The position numbers and the translations under genes are program-made. This document shows positions 7,842-19,242 of a stretch of 53,403 nt of DNA, in pieces (positions within the stretch are counted from its first letter, which is position 1; every line of letters starts with the position of its first letter). The notes beneath the pieces are model-generated. The model saw only the letters and a list, made by a program, of their open reading frames with translations, did not search any database and had not been told where the DNA came from. The DNA is from an uncultured Thiodictyon sp. GTDB lineage: Bacteria > Pseudomonadota > Gammaproteobacteria > Chromatiales > Chromatiaceae. Where the stretch lies: the NCBI RefSeq assembly GCF_903946935.1, contig NZ_CAJAXH010000161.1, forward strand, positions 1 to 53,403, given 5' to 3'.

Positions 7842-8633
7842 ATGATGAACCAGATAACCATTGCCATCCTGACCGCCATCGGACTGTTCGGCGGTATGTT
7901 GATCCTGCTGCAGGTCGGCCGGCGGATCGGCAGGCGCCGACTGGCCTTGGACCCCGATGGGGCAAGCCTGGGGATCGGGGCCGTCGACGGTGCGGTCTTT
8001 GCCTTGCTCGGGCTGCTGATCGCCTTTACCTTCTCCGGGGCGGCGTCGCGTTTCGACCAGCGGCGTGCGTTGGTGGTGGAGGAGGCCAATGATATAGGCA
8101 CCGCCTGGCTGCGGCTGGACCTGCTGCCGACCGCCGCCCAGCCGGCGCTACGCGATGAGTTCCGCCGCTATTTGGAGAGTCGCATCGAGGCCTATCGCAA
8201 GATGCCGGATATCGACGCGGCCTTTGCCGAACTGGCCCGCTCGGTCGCCTTGCAGGGCCGGATCTGGGACCAAGCGGTCGCCGCCTCCCGGGCCGAAGGC
8301 GCCTCCCCCGACGCCGCTAAATTGCTCCTGCCGGCGCTCAATGCCATGATCGATATCACGAGCACCCGCACCATGGCGGCACGGCTGCACCCGCCACCGC
8401 TCATTTACGTCATGCTCGTGGTACTGGCGCTCGCCAGTGCGCTCTTTGCCGGCTACGGAATGGCGGGTGCGCGCACCCGCAGTTGGCTCCATGAGGTTGG
8501 GTTTGCCTTGGTCACGGCGTTGGCTCTCTATATGATCCTCGATATCGAATTCCCGCGACTGGGGATCATCCGGGTCGACGCCTTCGACCAGGCACTGGTC
8601 GAGGTGCTTACCGGTATGCAAGCGCATCCTTAA
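7842..8633 (+). CDS. DUF4239 (bestrophin-like) membrane protein
   Basis: 263 aa from the ATGATG pair at 7842. The frame is open further upstream but that part has no membrane-protein character. Membrane segments: residues about 5-24 (AILTAIGLFGGMLILLQV), 45-65 (GAVFALLGLLIAFTFSG), and two near the C-terminus (VMLVVLALASALFAGYGMA and FALVTALALYMILDIE), with a soluble central loop of about 110 residues (DLLPTAAQPALRDEFRRYL). This matches the DUF4239 family of inner-membrane proteins of unknown function. Its stop overlaps the stop of the convergent FUN14 gene by 4 nt, so the two transcripts collide. Confidence 0.8.
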   Translation: MMNQITIAILTAIGLFGGMLILLQVGRRIGRRRLALDPDGASLGIGAVDGAVFALLGLLIAFTFSGAASRFDQRRALVVEEANDIGTAWLRLDLLPTAAQPALRDEFRRYLESRIEAYRKMPDIDAAFAELARSVALQGRIWDQAVAASRAEGASPDAAKLLLPALNAMIDITSTRTMAARLHPPPLIYVMLVVLALASALFAGYGMAGARTRSWLHEVGFALVTALALYMILDIEFPRLGIIRVDAFDQALVEVLTGMQAHP

Positions 8634-9058
8634 ATCTTGAGCCCCACGGCCAATCCGGCGACGAAGCCGGCGGCGCTGGAGAGGTTCTTGCCCATATAGT
8701 CGAGGAAGGCGCCGCCGTTGACCGATAACCAACTGGCCCAGGTATCGTAGTGACTTTCTACGCCGGACCAATGGATTTCAGCAAGCCCGGCATACTGGAG
8801 CCCGAAGATGCCGAGCAGGACGATGCCGATCAGGAGCAGGGCGAGCTTGAAGGCCATCTTGAGCGCCTTGCCCACCGCCAGGCCGACCACGAATGAAAAG
8901 CCCAGTTTGAGTACGAAGGCCTGATCGAAGAGGGTGTGCAAGTCGGCGGCGGCGGGGGCCGCGGGGGTCACCGCCACCGGTTGCGCCGCGGCCGCGGTGC
9001 CGAAGAGGGCGGTCGGTAACAGGGCGAGGGCGGGGATCCAGCGGTTCAGAGGGGTCAT
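8630..9058 (-). CDS. FUN14 family membrane protein
   Basis: 142 aa from ATG 9058 (MTPLNRW). A longer frame upstream to 9121 lacks a typical start context. An N-terminal hydrophobic stretch ending in AAAAQP looks like a signal peptide or first membrane segment. The FUN14 core follows: LKLGFSFVVGLAVGKALKMAFKL, LLLIGIVLLGIFGLQYAGL and a C-terminal SAAGFVAGLAVGLKI. In mitochondria FUN14 proteins act in mitophagy; the bacterial role is unknown. It converges on the DUF4239 gene with a 4-nt overlap. The gap to the next gene contains an AT-rich decamer repeat. Confidence 0.78.
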   Translation of the reverse strand: MTPLNRWIPALALLPTALFGTAAAAQPVAVTPAAPAAADLHTLFDQAFVLKLGFSFVVGLAVGKALKMAFKLALLLIGIVLLGIFGLQYAGLAEIHWSGVESHYDTWASWLSVNGGAFLDYMGKNLSSAAGFVAGLAVGLKI

Positions 9059-9117
9059 CGGTCGGCGAGGCTCGCTACGGAATTGAGCCGCCATTATCCG
9101 AGAAAGCCTGGTTGGCA

Positions 9118-9260
9118 GCAAACGAACGAAAATAAATACAATAGGTTATTATTGTTGGCCGACCCAGCCAGTGCATCCGGTGCGTGCGCTGCCCCGGCTC
9201 GGCAAGCTCCCGGTTGCCCACGATTCGATTTTGCGGTTATTTGCGTTTATTTGCGGCTCA
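9118..9260. repeat. AT-rich element with phased TTGCGKTTAT decamers
   Basis: The right end is three in-phase decamers at 9231-9260 (TTGCGGTTAT, TTGCGTTTAT, TTGCGGCTCA). The left end, GCAAACGAACGAAAATAAAT (9118-9137), is roughly their complement, so the gap between FUN14 and the M48 gene is bounded by imperfect inverted arms. A related element is at 17324-17512. Confidence 0.5.
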
Positions 9261-9273
9261 ATGATTTTTTTGC

Positions 9274-10809
9274 TCAACCGCCGCCTGGTGTCGCGCTCAC
9301 CGCGCTGAACTCGAAGGCGTCGCGACCGCGTTTCTTCTGCGCCCGTTGCTCTTCCTTCCAGGAGTCGCGCAGCGCCTGGATCTGCGCCGCCTCGTAGTTG
9401 TCGATGTCACGCTGACGCAGCGCAAAGTCCAGTTGTTTGATCGCCGGCTCCAGGTCGCCCTCGGCGTAGAGTTGCTGGGCGTGATAGCGGAAGCTGGCGC
9501 CCTTGTCCCCTGAGCGGATGGCCGCCTGACTCAATAGTTCATAGAGCGCCGGATTGCCGGGTCGCACCCGCTCCACGGCTTGGAGCTGCTCCATGGCCTT
9601 GCGCGGTTGGCCGGCGGTGGCCAGCGCCTCGGCATAGGCCATGCGCATGGCCCAGTTTCCGGGGGACAGGCCGATCGCCTGCTTGAGGTGATCCAGGGCC
9701 GCGTCCGCGTGACCCTGCTTTAAGTCGATGCGGGCGTCGAGCACGATGAATTCGGCCCGACTGGGTTGGGCGGCCAATAGCCGGGTCGCCTCGGACTTGG
9801 CCTCAGCGAGCTGATCCGCCCGCAGCAGGGCCAGGGCGTAGCCATAGCGCTCCGCGGTCTCGTTGCTGTAGCGGCCCTCCCGTAAGGACGCCTTGAAGGC
9901 CGCCAGCGACTTTTCCGGCCGGTTATACGACGCCTCGCGCAGGCGTGCGCGGGTGAGTAGAAAGCCCATGCTGTCGGGGCGCTGACGATTGTGGTACTCG
10001 GCCGCCCGCCCCAGCGCATCGCCGATGCGGTTGGTGTCGACCGGGTGGGTGCGCAGGAACTCCGGGGCATTGTTTTCGTAGAGCCGGCTGGTCTTGGACA
10101 GGCGCTCAAAGAAGCCGGCCATGGCGTAAGGGTCGCGCCCGGCGGCGGCCAGGGTGGCGATGCCGATACGATCCGCCTCCTTCTCATCCTCGCGGATGAC
10201 ATTGATCTGGCGCTGCACCGACGCCGCCTGGATGCCGGTGAGGGCCGCCATCCCCGCTTGTCCGGAGCCGGCCTGGGCGGCGAGGATGGCGGCCGCGACC
10301 ATCAGTGCGATGGTCGGGATGCTGAGTCTGCTCTGGTCCTCATAGCCGCGCATCAGGTGGCGTTGGGTGACATGGGCGATCTCGTGGGCCATGACGGCGG
10401 CCAATTCGTTTTCGCCCTGGGCGGTCAGGATCAGTCCCGCATAGACCCCGACATGCCCGCCCGGGCCGGCGAAGGCGTTGACCACCGGTTGGTCGATCAC
10501 GAAGAAATCGAAGCTGTAGCCCTTGGCGCTCTTGTCCGCGGCCACCAGCTCATTGCCGAGGGACTCCACATAGGCGGTCACCAGCGGGTCAGACATTACC
10601 GGCAGGGTCGCTTGCACCTGACGCATGAAGGCCTTGCCCAGGCGAATCTCGGCGCCGCTGCTCATCACCGTGTCCGATGAGTTGCCCATGTCGGGGAGAT
10701 TGAACTGTCCGGCGCGCCCGGGCGCCGCCGGCAACCCGGCGAGGCCGAGCGCGAGGGCGAGGTGCAGCGCCGCCCGGCGCCGGCCGATGGTCTTGCTACT
10801 GTGTTTCAT
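9274..10809 (-). CDS. Periplasmic M48 family metalloprotease with TPR repeats (BepA-like)
   Basis: 511 aa from ATG 10809. The N-terminus has RRR followed by a hydrophobic segment and a cleavage-like GRA-GQF (about residue 33), so it is exported. The zinc site is HEIAH at 142-146 with the downstream EKEAD glutamate as third ligand. The C-terminal half (from about 290) consists of TPR helices (RYGYALALLRADQLAEAKSE, ALDHLKQAIGLSPGN). This is the architecture of BepA/YfgC, which assists and degrades LptD/BamA-dependent outer-membrane proteins. It stands alone between an AT-rich gap and a 236-nt gap (10810-11045) in which I see no gene. The frame is open upstream of 10809 but the signal peptide fixes the start. 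Confidence 0.88.
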   Translation of the reverse strand: MKHSSKTIGRRRAALHLALALGLAGLPAAPGRAGQFNLPDMGNSSDTVMSSGAEIRLGKAFMRQVQATLPVMSDPLVTAYVESLGNELVAADKSAKGYSFDFFVIDQPVVNAFAGPGGHVGVYAGLILTAQGENELAAVMAHEIAHVTQRHLMRGYEDQSRLSIPTIALMVAAAILAAQAGSGQAGMAALTGIQAASVQRQINVIREDEKEADRIGIATLAAAGRDPYAMAGFFERLSKTSRLYENNAPEFLRTHPVDTNRIGDALGRAAEYHNRQRPDSMGFLLTRARLREASYNRPEKSLAAFKASLREGRYSNETAERYGYALALLRADQLAEAKSEATRLLAAQPSRAEFIVLDARIDLKQGHADAALDHLKQAIGLSPGNWAMRMAYAEALATAGQPRKAMEQLQAVERVRPGNPALYELLSQAAIRSGDKGASFRYHAQQLYAEGDLEPAIKQLDFALRQRDIDNYEAAQIQALRDSWKEEQRAQKKRGRDAFEFSAVSATPGGG

Positions 10810-11045
10810 GGTTGCACTGAGAGGCTCGCACGCCGATCCAGGCCCGCCGGCGCAGGCGGGCCGCCTGATTGCGCATTGTGGCCGAGACGGCGGTGCTGGA
10901 CTGCGCAAGAACTGGGGATATGCGCCGCATCCGGGCCAATCCAAGGGGCCGCAACGGATGTTCCCGGTCGCCGGCATGCCGGCGGGCCGGCCGTGGGCCG
11001 GGCCCTGGGTTGCGGAGCCGATCGCTCGCCGTCGTGGAGCGGATA

Positions 11046-11579
11046 TCAGCGCACCTGGACCTGGATGCGTCGCCGCTGCCGCGCCGGGTCCTTGGGGAGT
11101 TCCACCCGCAGCACGCCGCGTTTGTAACTGGCGCTGGACTGGTCGCTGCGCACGGCGTCGGGCAGTGGGATGGCACGCTCGAAATGGCCATAGGCGCATT
11201 CGGTCACCTGATAGCGGCCCGCTTTGTGCTTGCGCCGGATCTGTTTCTCGCCGCGCACGACCAGGTGGCCGTCACGGACCTCAAGCGCGAAGTCGTCCTT
11301 ATCCATCCCTGGGGCCTCCAGCCGGACCAGCACCCGGTCGTCCTCGTCGATGACCTCCGCGGCCAGGATACCCCAGCCCTCGCCCGTGCCCAGGGTGCCG
11401 CGACCGGGGATGGCCCAGATGTTGCTGCGGGCCGCGGGCGGCCCGGCGGCGGCGTCGCGGCCACCCTGGGTGAAGCGCGTGACGGCGCCGGCGGCCTGAT
11501 CGGCGAGCCGCTGCCAGCCGTCGCGCAAGTGGTCCCAGACCTGGGTGAGGTCTTGGCGAATCTGTTGCAATGTCGACAT
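11046..11579 (-). CDS. Hsp20 family small heat-shock protein (copy A)
   Basis: 177 aa from ATG 11579, preceded by ribosome site GGAGGT. An N-terminal helical region (STLQQIRQDLTQVWDHLRDGW) precedes the alpha-crystallin domain, from about residue 75 (EDDRVLVRLEAPGMDKDDFALEV) to the end (YKRGVLRVELPKD). It lacks a clear C-terminal IxI oligomer anchor; the tail is arginine-rich (RQRRRIQVQVR). It is an ATP-independent holdase chaperone, the downstream-most of a three-copy Hsp20 cluster on this strand with an antiporter between copies. Confidence 0.88.
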   Translation of the reverse strand: MSTLQQIRQDLTQVWDHLRDGWQRLADQAAGAVTRFTQGGRDAAAGPPAARSNIWAIPGRGTLGTGEGWGILAAEVIDEDDRVLVRLEAPGMDKDDFALEVRDGHLVVRGEKQIRRKHKAGRYQVTECAYGHFERAIPLPDAVRSDQSSASYKRGVLRVELPKDPARQRRRIQVQVR

Positions 11580-11631
11580 GGTGTCACCTCCGTCGTTCAG
11601 TGAAGGGTGCAATTGGGGCCTGGGAGCGGGT

Positions 11632-13644
11632 TCACCCGCCTTCGCTCAGTCGTGCCGCCGCTCGTTCGATGGCCTCCCGAGTCCCCTTGACGATCAGCAC
11701 ATCGCCGGCCCGCAGTCGGGTATCTGGCAGGTCGGCGGGCAGCCGGATCGCGCCGCGGCGTACATCCACCAAGGTGGCCCCCATCAGGCCCAGGTCCCCG
11801 GGCCGCTGGCCAGCCGCGGCGCGGCCCTCGCCGATCGCCAGGGCGCGTACCTGCTCCGGGTAATCGCAGGCGTCGGCGGGGGTTTCGGCCGAGTCGTGGA
11901 TGAAGGCGCGCAAGGACTGGTAGTCCGCGGCGCGGATGGCATTGAGTCTGGCCTCGATCCGCGAGGGTGCGACCCCCAACAGGACGAGCAACTGTCCGGC
12001 GAGCGACAGACTCGCCTCGAGGCCCTCCGGGAAGACCTCGGCACCGGCGGCGATCAGGGCCGCGTCGTTGCGCCCGCGCACGCTGCGTACCAGGACCGGC
12101 AGGTGCGGCCAGAGGGCGCGCAGGTGCCCGACGATGCGCAGGGCCAGCCCAGCGTCATCCACAGTGACGGCCACCGCCCGGGCTCGCGCGATGCCGGCCG
12201 CGCGCAGGATGCCGGGCCGCGCGGCATTGCCGTAGAGCACGACCGCGCCCGTCGCCGCCCCCTGCCGGACACGCTCCGGGTCCAGGTCCAGCGCGAGGGC
12301 CGTCACGCCTTCCTGCGCCAGGATCGCCAGCAGGTTCTGTCCCATGCGCCCGTAGCCGCAGAGGATGACGTGGTCCGTGAAGCCGTTGCTGGCCGCATCG
12401 ATGCGCGCCTCCAGCGCGTCCGTCTCACCGGCGAGCCTCGGCCCCTGGGTCAGCAGGCAGGCCAGCTGGGCGTTGAACCGCAACAACAGGGTCCCCGCCA
12501 GCATGCTCAAGACCAGTCCACCCAACACCGGCTGGGCCAGCGCCGGTCCCAGCAGCCCCAGGCCCTGCGCGTTGGCCACGACCAAGAGCCCCAGTTCGCT
12601 GCCCTGGGCCAGACTCAAGGCCGTGCGCCAGGCGTCTTGCGCGCCCTGACCGAGGGCGCGCATGAGGCCAGCCATGATGGCCGCCTTGACCAGCACCGCG
12701 GCGACCAAGGTGGCCAGCACCAGACCCGGGGCGGCCGCGAGTCCGGCGGGATCGAGCTGTAGCCCTAGGCTGACGAAAAAGACCCCGAGCATCAGGTCCC
12801 GGAAGGGTCGCAGGTCCTCCTCGATCTGGTGACGAAAGGCGGTTTCCCCGAGCAGCAGGCCCGCCGTGAAGGCGCCCAGGGTGGGCGCGAGCCCGACCAG
12901 CCCCGCGGCCCCGGCGGCGGCGAAGGCCAGGACCAGGGACAGGAGCATGAACAACTCCAGGGAGCGGGTCCCCGCGACCCAGTGCAACAGGGGCGGCAAG
13001 AGCCGCCGGCCGAGCATGAGGAGCGCGCCGAGCAGGGCCGCCGCGAGGGTCAGGGCCGCCATGACCCGCAGCGCCTGGTGTCCTGCCGCGCCCTGAGTGC
13101 CCACCAGCCAGTCGGGCGCTGCGACCGGGGCGCCGGCCAGGAGCGGCAGGCCGACCAGCAGGCCGACCGCGGCCAGGTCCTGGAACAGCAGGACCCCGAC
13201 CACGGTGCGCCCGTGGGCGGTGGGCAATTCCATCTGCTCGCCGAGTTGCTTCAAGGCGATGGCGGTGGATGACAAGGCCAGGGCCGCACCCAGGATCCAG
13301 GCGGGTATCGGCGCCACGCCAAGCCACCCGGCGCCCAGGGCGAGGACGGGTGCGGTCAGCGCCAACTGCGCGGCGCCCCAGCCGAACACTAGGCGCTTGG
13401 CCGCGCGTAATCTCGGCAGAGAAAATTCCAGCCCAAGGCCGAACATCAGGAGCACGACGCCGAGCCCGGCCAGGAAGCGGGTGGTCGGTCCATCCGGGAC
13501 CCACCCCAGGGTGGCGGGGCCGAGCAGCACCCCCGCCGCGCAGTAGCCGAGGATGGGCGGCAGGCGCAGCCGCAGACACAGGGCCACGCCCAGGGCGCTG
13601 GCCGCGAGGATCGTCAATAGTTGGGGGGCGGCGGACTGGTCCAT
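11632..13644 (-). CDS. CPA2 family cation:proton antiporter with RCK domains (KefB/C-like)
   Basis: 670 aa. The first about 390 residues form 12-13 membrane helices of the Na+/H+ exchanger fold (LGYCAAGVLLGP, FLAGLGVVLLMFGLGLEFS, SSTAIALKQLGE, LGAFTAGLLLGE). A RCK_N (TrkA-N) Rossmann domain follows at about 424-540, with CGYGRMG as dinucleotide loop and DLDPERV. The C-terminus (about 585-670) is RCK_C (VRRGAIRLPADLPDTRLRAGD). These proteins exchange K+ or Na+ for H+ at the inner membrane, gated by nucleotide or thiol ligands. It lies 52 nt upstream of Hsp20 copy A and 77 nt downstream of Hsp20 copy B on the same strand, so a stress operon is plausible. Confidence 0.9.
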   Translation of the reverse strand: MDQSAAPQLLTILAASALGVALCLRLRLPPILGYCAAGVLLGPATLGWVPDGPTTRFLAGLGVVLLMFGLGLEFSLPRLRAAKRLVFGWGAAQLALTAPVLALGAGWLGVAPIPAWILGAALALSSTAIALKQLGEQMELPTAHGRTVVGVLLFQDLAAVGLLVGLPLLAGAPVAAPDWLVGTQGAAGHQALRVMAALTLAAALLGALLMLGRRLLPPLLHWVAGTRSLELFMLLSLVLAFAAAGAAGLVGLAPTLGAFTAGLLLGETAFRHQIEEDLRPFRDLMLGVFFVSLGLQLDPAGLAAAPGLVLATLVAAVLVKAAIMAGLMRALGQGAQDAWRTALSLAQGSELGLLVVANAQGLGLLGPALAQPVLGGLVLSMLAGTLLLRFNAQLACLLTQGPRLAGETDALEARIDAASNGFTDHVILCGYGRMGQNLLAILAQEGVTALALDLDPERVRQGAATGAVVLYGNAARPGILRAAGIARARAVAVTVDDAGLALRIVGHLRALWPHLPVLVRSVRGRNDAALIAAGAEVFPEGLEASLSLAGQLLVLLGVAPSRIEARLNAIRAADYQSLRAFIHDSAETPADACDYPEQVRALAIGEGRAAAGQRPGDLGLMGATLVDVRRGAIRLPADLPDTRLRAGDVLIVKGTREAIERAAARLSEGG

Positions 13645-13721
13645 GATCTCAGGTCGACCCGCATGGCAGCGCGGCCCGAAGGTGCCGGGTCGCGCCCGAT
13701 GGCCCGCGGGCTGCGGTTGAC

Positions 13722-14117
13722 TCAGCCCACCTTGATCTCAATCTTGCGCGGCCGACTCTCCTCGCGGGTCGGGACCTTGAGGGTCAGCACGCCATCCTGG
13801 ATCTGGGCGTCGATCCGGTCGGCCTGAAGTTCGCGACTCAGGGTGAAGCTGCGCCGGAACACCGTGCTGCGCAGGTCCGCGTAGAGCGCCTCCATGCCCT
13901 CGGGCATCGGAATCTCGGCCTCGCCCTCGATGGTCAGGGTGTTCTGATCCACCGCCACCGAGAGGCGCTCCTTGGACACCCCGGGCAGATCGGCCTTGAG
14001 GGTCAGCCCCGCGGGGTCCTCGAAGATATCCACCGGCGGCAGCATGGCCGGCGTGGCGGCCCGGTCGGCGGCGAGCGCGCTCGCCTCCCGGGTTTGCATT
14101 ACCGTGTTTTCGCTCAT
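13722..14117 (-). CDS. Hsp20 family small heat-shock protein (copy B)
   Basis: 131 aa. It has the classic compact class-A layout: a short tail, then the alpha-crystallin domain from about 25 (PPVDIFEDPAGLTLKADLPG) through VDQNTLTIEGEA, FRRSFTLS and GVLTLKVP, ending in the KIEIKVG IxI anchor. The ribosome site is AGGAG just before ATG 14117. It lies 55 nt downstream of Hsp20 copy C, so both may be transcribed from the sigma-54 promoter at 14706-14721. Confidence 0.92.
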   Translation of the reverse strand: MSENTVMQTREASALAADRAATPAMLPPVDIFEDPAGLTLKADLPGVSKERLSVAVDQNTLTIEGEAEIPMPEGMEALYADLRSTVFRRSFTLSRELQADRIDAQIQDGVLTLKVPTREESRPRKIEIKVG

Positions 14118-14172
14118 GGCTCGACTCCTTATTCAATGGGTTGGGTGAAGGATCTGCAGGGCGTGCCGCGCT

Positions 14173-14616
14173 CTATTTGACCTCGATCCGGCGTGGCTTG
14201 ACCTCTTCGCGGCGCGCGACGCTCAGGTGCAGGACGCCGTCCCGGTAGCTCGCCTCTACCTTCTCGGGGTCCACGTCCTCGGGCAGGGTCAGCACCCGCC
14301 GGAAGTCCCCGTTGAAACGTTCGCGCCGATACAGTTGCACCCCGTCCGGCAGCGACTCATGGCGCTGACCGGCGATGCAGAGCAGGTTCTGCTGGAGCGA
14401 GATATCCAGCTTGGCCGGGTCCAGACCGGGCGCGAAGACATAGACGTCGACCTGCTTGGCCGAGGCGCCGATATTGATGGCCGGGTAGGTCCCGATCGTC
14501 GTCGAACGGATGCCGGCCGAGCCGGATAGGGCGCCGAAGAGCGTGTCCATCTCCCGGCGCATACGGTCGAACTGACCGAACAGATCGTTATCGAAGCCGC
14601 TCAGATAACCCCACAT
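14173..14616 (-). CDS. Hsp20 family small heat-shock protein (copy C)
   Basis: 147 aa from ATG 14616, which has ribosome site GAGGAGG 7 nt upstream; the open frame beyond it has no such site. The N-terminus (MWGYLSGFDNDLFGQFDRM) is the usual W/F-rich Hsp20 arm. The alpha-crystallin domain runs from about 42 (YPAINIGASAKQVDVYVFAPG) through QNLLCIAGQR, FRRVLTLPEDVD and GVLHLSVARRE to the IEVK end. It is the first gene after the sigma-54 promoter core, with a leader of about 78 nt. Confidence 0.92.
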   Translation of the reverse strand: MWGYLSGFDNDLFGQFDRMRREMDTLFGALSGSAGIRSTTIGTYPAINIGASAKQVDVYVFAPGLDPAKLDISLQQNLLCIAGQRHESLPDGVQLYRRERFNGDFRRVLTLPEDVDPEKVEASYRDGVLHLSVARREEVKPRRIEVK

Positions 14617-14705
14617 GATGCACCTCCTCGTGGATGACCAGGTGTCGATGGGGTGGCGCGCGGGCTCTTGTGCCGGGTCCTCTCCCCACCGTTCGCTTGT
14701 CCATA

Positions 14706-14721
14706 AGCAAAGTGGATGCCA
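14706..14721 (-). promoter_or_regulatory. Sigma-54 (-24/-12) promoter core for the Hsp20 cluster
   Basis: Read on the minus strand: TGGCATCCACTTTGCT. Against the consensus TGGCACG-N4-TTGCW it keeps the GG and GC dinucleotides at the exact 10-nt spacing and the full TTGCT -12 box; only the C and G after TGGCA differ. The predicted start is near 14694, giving a leader of about 78 nt to Hsp20 copy C. A possible activator site, GCCAAT...ATTGGC (14733-14738 and 14762-14767), lies upstream. The neighbouring gene encodes a sigma-54 activator. Confidence 0.72.
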
Positions 14722-14854
14722 GAGTTGAAAGAGCCAATCGATCAGAGCGATGTCGTCTCTCATTGGCCGCGAGGCGGTCACTGTGGCCGGTGCCGGGGGG
14801 GCGGTGCGGCCGATCTGGCCGGATGGTCTGGGGCGGGGCTCAGACCTGGTCGCG

Positions 14855-17512
<2,658 letters not shown>

Positions 17513-17526
17513 TCATTCTTCAAGGG

Positions 17527-19242
17527 TCAGCCGCCCGCGGCCTCCGGCGGTCCGGTGACGGGTTCCATGGCCTGATCGAAATAGCGATAGTCTGGCCGCT
17601 CGGTGTCCTTCTTCACCCGCTGGTAGAGTCGCCACACCTGCCAGGCATAGGCAATGAGCCCGCTGTAGGTGGTCCAGACCTCACGGACGCGGCGCGGGTA
17701 GAAGACCCAGGGGCGCTCGATGGGTAGCCCGGGCCGGCGCTCGGTGCGGACCTTGCGGCGCAGAAACCCGCCTTGGAGCGGGTGGACCCGCTCGAACTTG
17801 AAGCAGCCGTAGAACTCCAGTGCGATCTCCATGATCCGCTTCGGGTTGCGGTCGAAGGCGGCGGCGCGGCGCATCAGCGTCTCCAGGTGCGCCAGGGAGT
17901 AATAGCTGTCCCAGGCCGCGCGATAGACTCCTTGCCACTGCGCCTTGGTCATCCGCGGGTGGGTGGTGCAGACATGCTCCAGATCGTAGATGTTCAGGTC
18001 CGGGTCCAGCGGTCCGTGCTGCGCGTGTATCGTCTGATGGTCGACTGAGCCGGGCAGGGGGGTCAGACAGAAGAACTCCAGGATATCGAGCGGCAGCTCC
18101 CGCTTGATGGTCTCGATGTCGGCCAGGATGCCCTCGGGCGTGTCGTCGGGAAAGCCCAGGATGTAGCCGCAATAGGTCGTTATCCGTTGGTACTGCCAGG
18201 CCAGCAGCATGGTACGGTAATTGGCGATCTTGTTCTGTTTTTTGTTGGCGGACTTCAGGTTGGCCGGATTGACATTCTCCAGCCCGAGGAAGACCCGGGA
18301 GACACCCGCCGCCCGTGCCTTCGCCACGAAGCCCGGCAGTGTGTGACACATCGTGTCCACCTGGATGGTGAAGTTGAACTTGACCCCCAGCTCGCGGCGG
18401 ACCGCGGCGATGCGGTCGAAGATGGCCTCCCAGTTGCGGTTGCGGGCAAAGTTGTCGTCGGTGATGAAATAGTGCCGGATGCCGGCGTCCAGGTTGGCGC
18501 GCAGCAGCCGCTCGATGTCGTCCGGGTCACGGAAGCGGGACTTGCGCCCCTGGACATTGATAATGGTACAGAAGCTGCATAGGAAGGGGCAGCCGCGGCC
18601 GGCATCGAAGGTCCCGGGCATGGGCGCATAGCGGCGTGCCACCTCCGGCGGCAGATAGGGCATCGTCTGCCCTTGCAGGTCAGGGAGTTGGCTCATGAAG
18701 TTGTAGAGCGGCTCCAGCCTGTGCGCATAGGCCGCGCGCAGCAGGTCGGCGAAGTGCTCCTCCGCCTCGCCCGCGAATAGCGTGATGCCGAGCGCTTGTG
18801 CCTCGCGCAGCTCCGGGGGCAGGTCCGGGGGCAGGTCCGAGAGCATGGCGAGCGAGCCGCTGACATGAAAGCCGCCGATCACGACCTGTACCCCGCCCTG
18901 GCGGAAGCGCCGCGCAAGGTCCAGTGCGCGGGGGAACTGGTTGGACTGCACCCCCACCAGACAGACCAGGCCGTGCCCGCCGTTGCGCCGGATGCGCCGG
19001 ATGATCCGCGCCACCGGCACCACCGTGTTGGTCTCGTCATAGACCGCGTTGGCGATCTCCACCGCGGGTCCCAAGACCCGGGTCGCGTTGGCGTGGCGGG
19101 TGAGGCCGCACAGGGTCGCCAGGGAGTTGGACGGGATCCATGCCTTAACCCACTGGATGACATAGCCGTCGTCGTCGTAATGCGACGGCTTGATCAGTTC
19201 TACCTGGAAGCGGGTGGCGGCGGTCGGTTTGGTGTTCTGCAT
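17527..19242 (-). CDS. B12-binding radical SAM protein
   Basis: 571 aa from ATG 19242 (MQNTKPTAATRF); the frame extends 10 codons further to 19272. Residues about 60-150 form a B12-binding-like alpha/beta domain (HGLVCLVGVQSNQFPRALDL, VVIGGFHVSG). The radical SAM iron-sulfur motif is GRGCPFLCSFC (CxxxCxxC) near residues 214-224, followed by YFITDDNFARN and FLGLENVNP, typical of the family. The C-terminal 150 residues (RNPKRIMEIALEFYGCFKFE, arginine-rich tail) match the longer subfamily annotated only as B12-binding radical SAM. Substrate unknown; methylation or a rearrangement of a lipid or cofactor precursor is typical. It is followed by a long noncoding stretch upstream. Confidence 0.88.
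   Translation of the reverse strand: MQNTKPTAATRFQVELIKPSHYDDDGYVIQWVKAWIPSNSLATLCGLTRHANATRVLGPAVEIANAVYDETNTVVPVARIIRRIRRNGGHGLVCLVGVQSNQFPRALDLARRFRQGGVQVVIGGFHVSGSLAMLSDLPPDLPPELREAQALGITLFAGEAEEHFADLLRAAYAHRLEPLYNFMSQLPDLQGQTMPYLPPEVARRYAPMPGTFDAGRGCPFLCSFCTIINVQGRKSRFRDPDDIERLLRANLDAGIRHYFITDDNFARNRNWEAIFDRIAAVRRELGVKFNFTIQVDTMCHTLPGFVAKARAAGVSRVFLGLENVNPANLKSANKKQNKIANYRTMLLAWQYQRITTYCGYILGFPDDTPEGILADIETIKRELPLDILEFFCLTPLPGSVDHQTIHAQHGPLDPDLNIYDLEHVCTTHPRMTKAQWQGVYRAAWDSYYSLAHLETLMRRAAAFDRNPKRIMEIALEFYGCFKFERVHPLQGGFLRRKVRTERRPGLPIERPWVFYPRRVREVWTTYSGLIAYAWQVWRLYQRVKKDTERPDYRYFDQAMEPVTGPPEAAGG

Noticed and set aside
11545-12762. 405-codon open frame on the + strand opposite the antiporter gene
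   Set aside because: Gln/Arg/Gly-rich translation with no motif; it is the GC-driven antisense shadow of a clear membrane protein. The same applies to other long frames opposite maeB, eCIS and NACHT genes.
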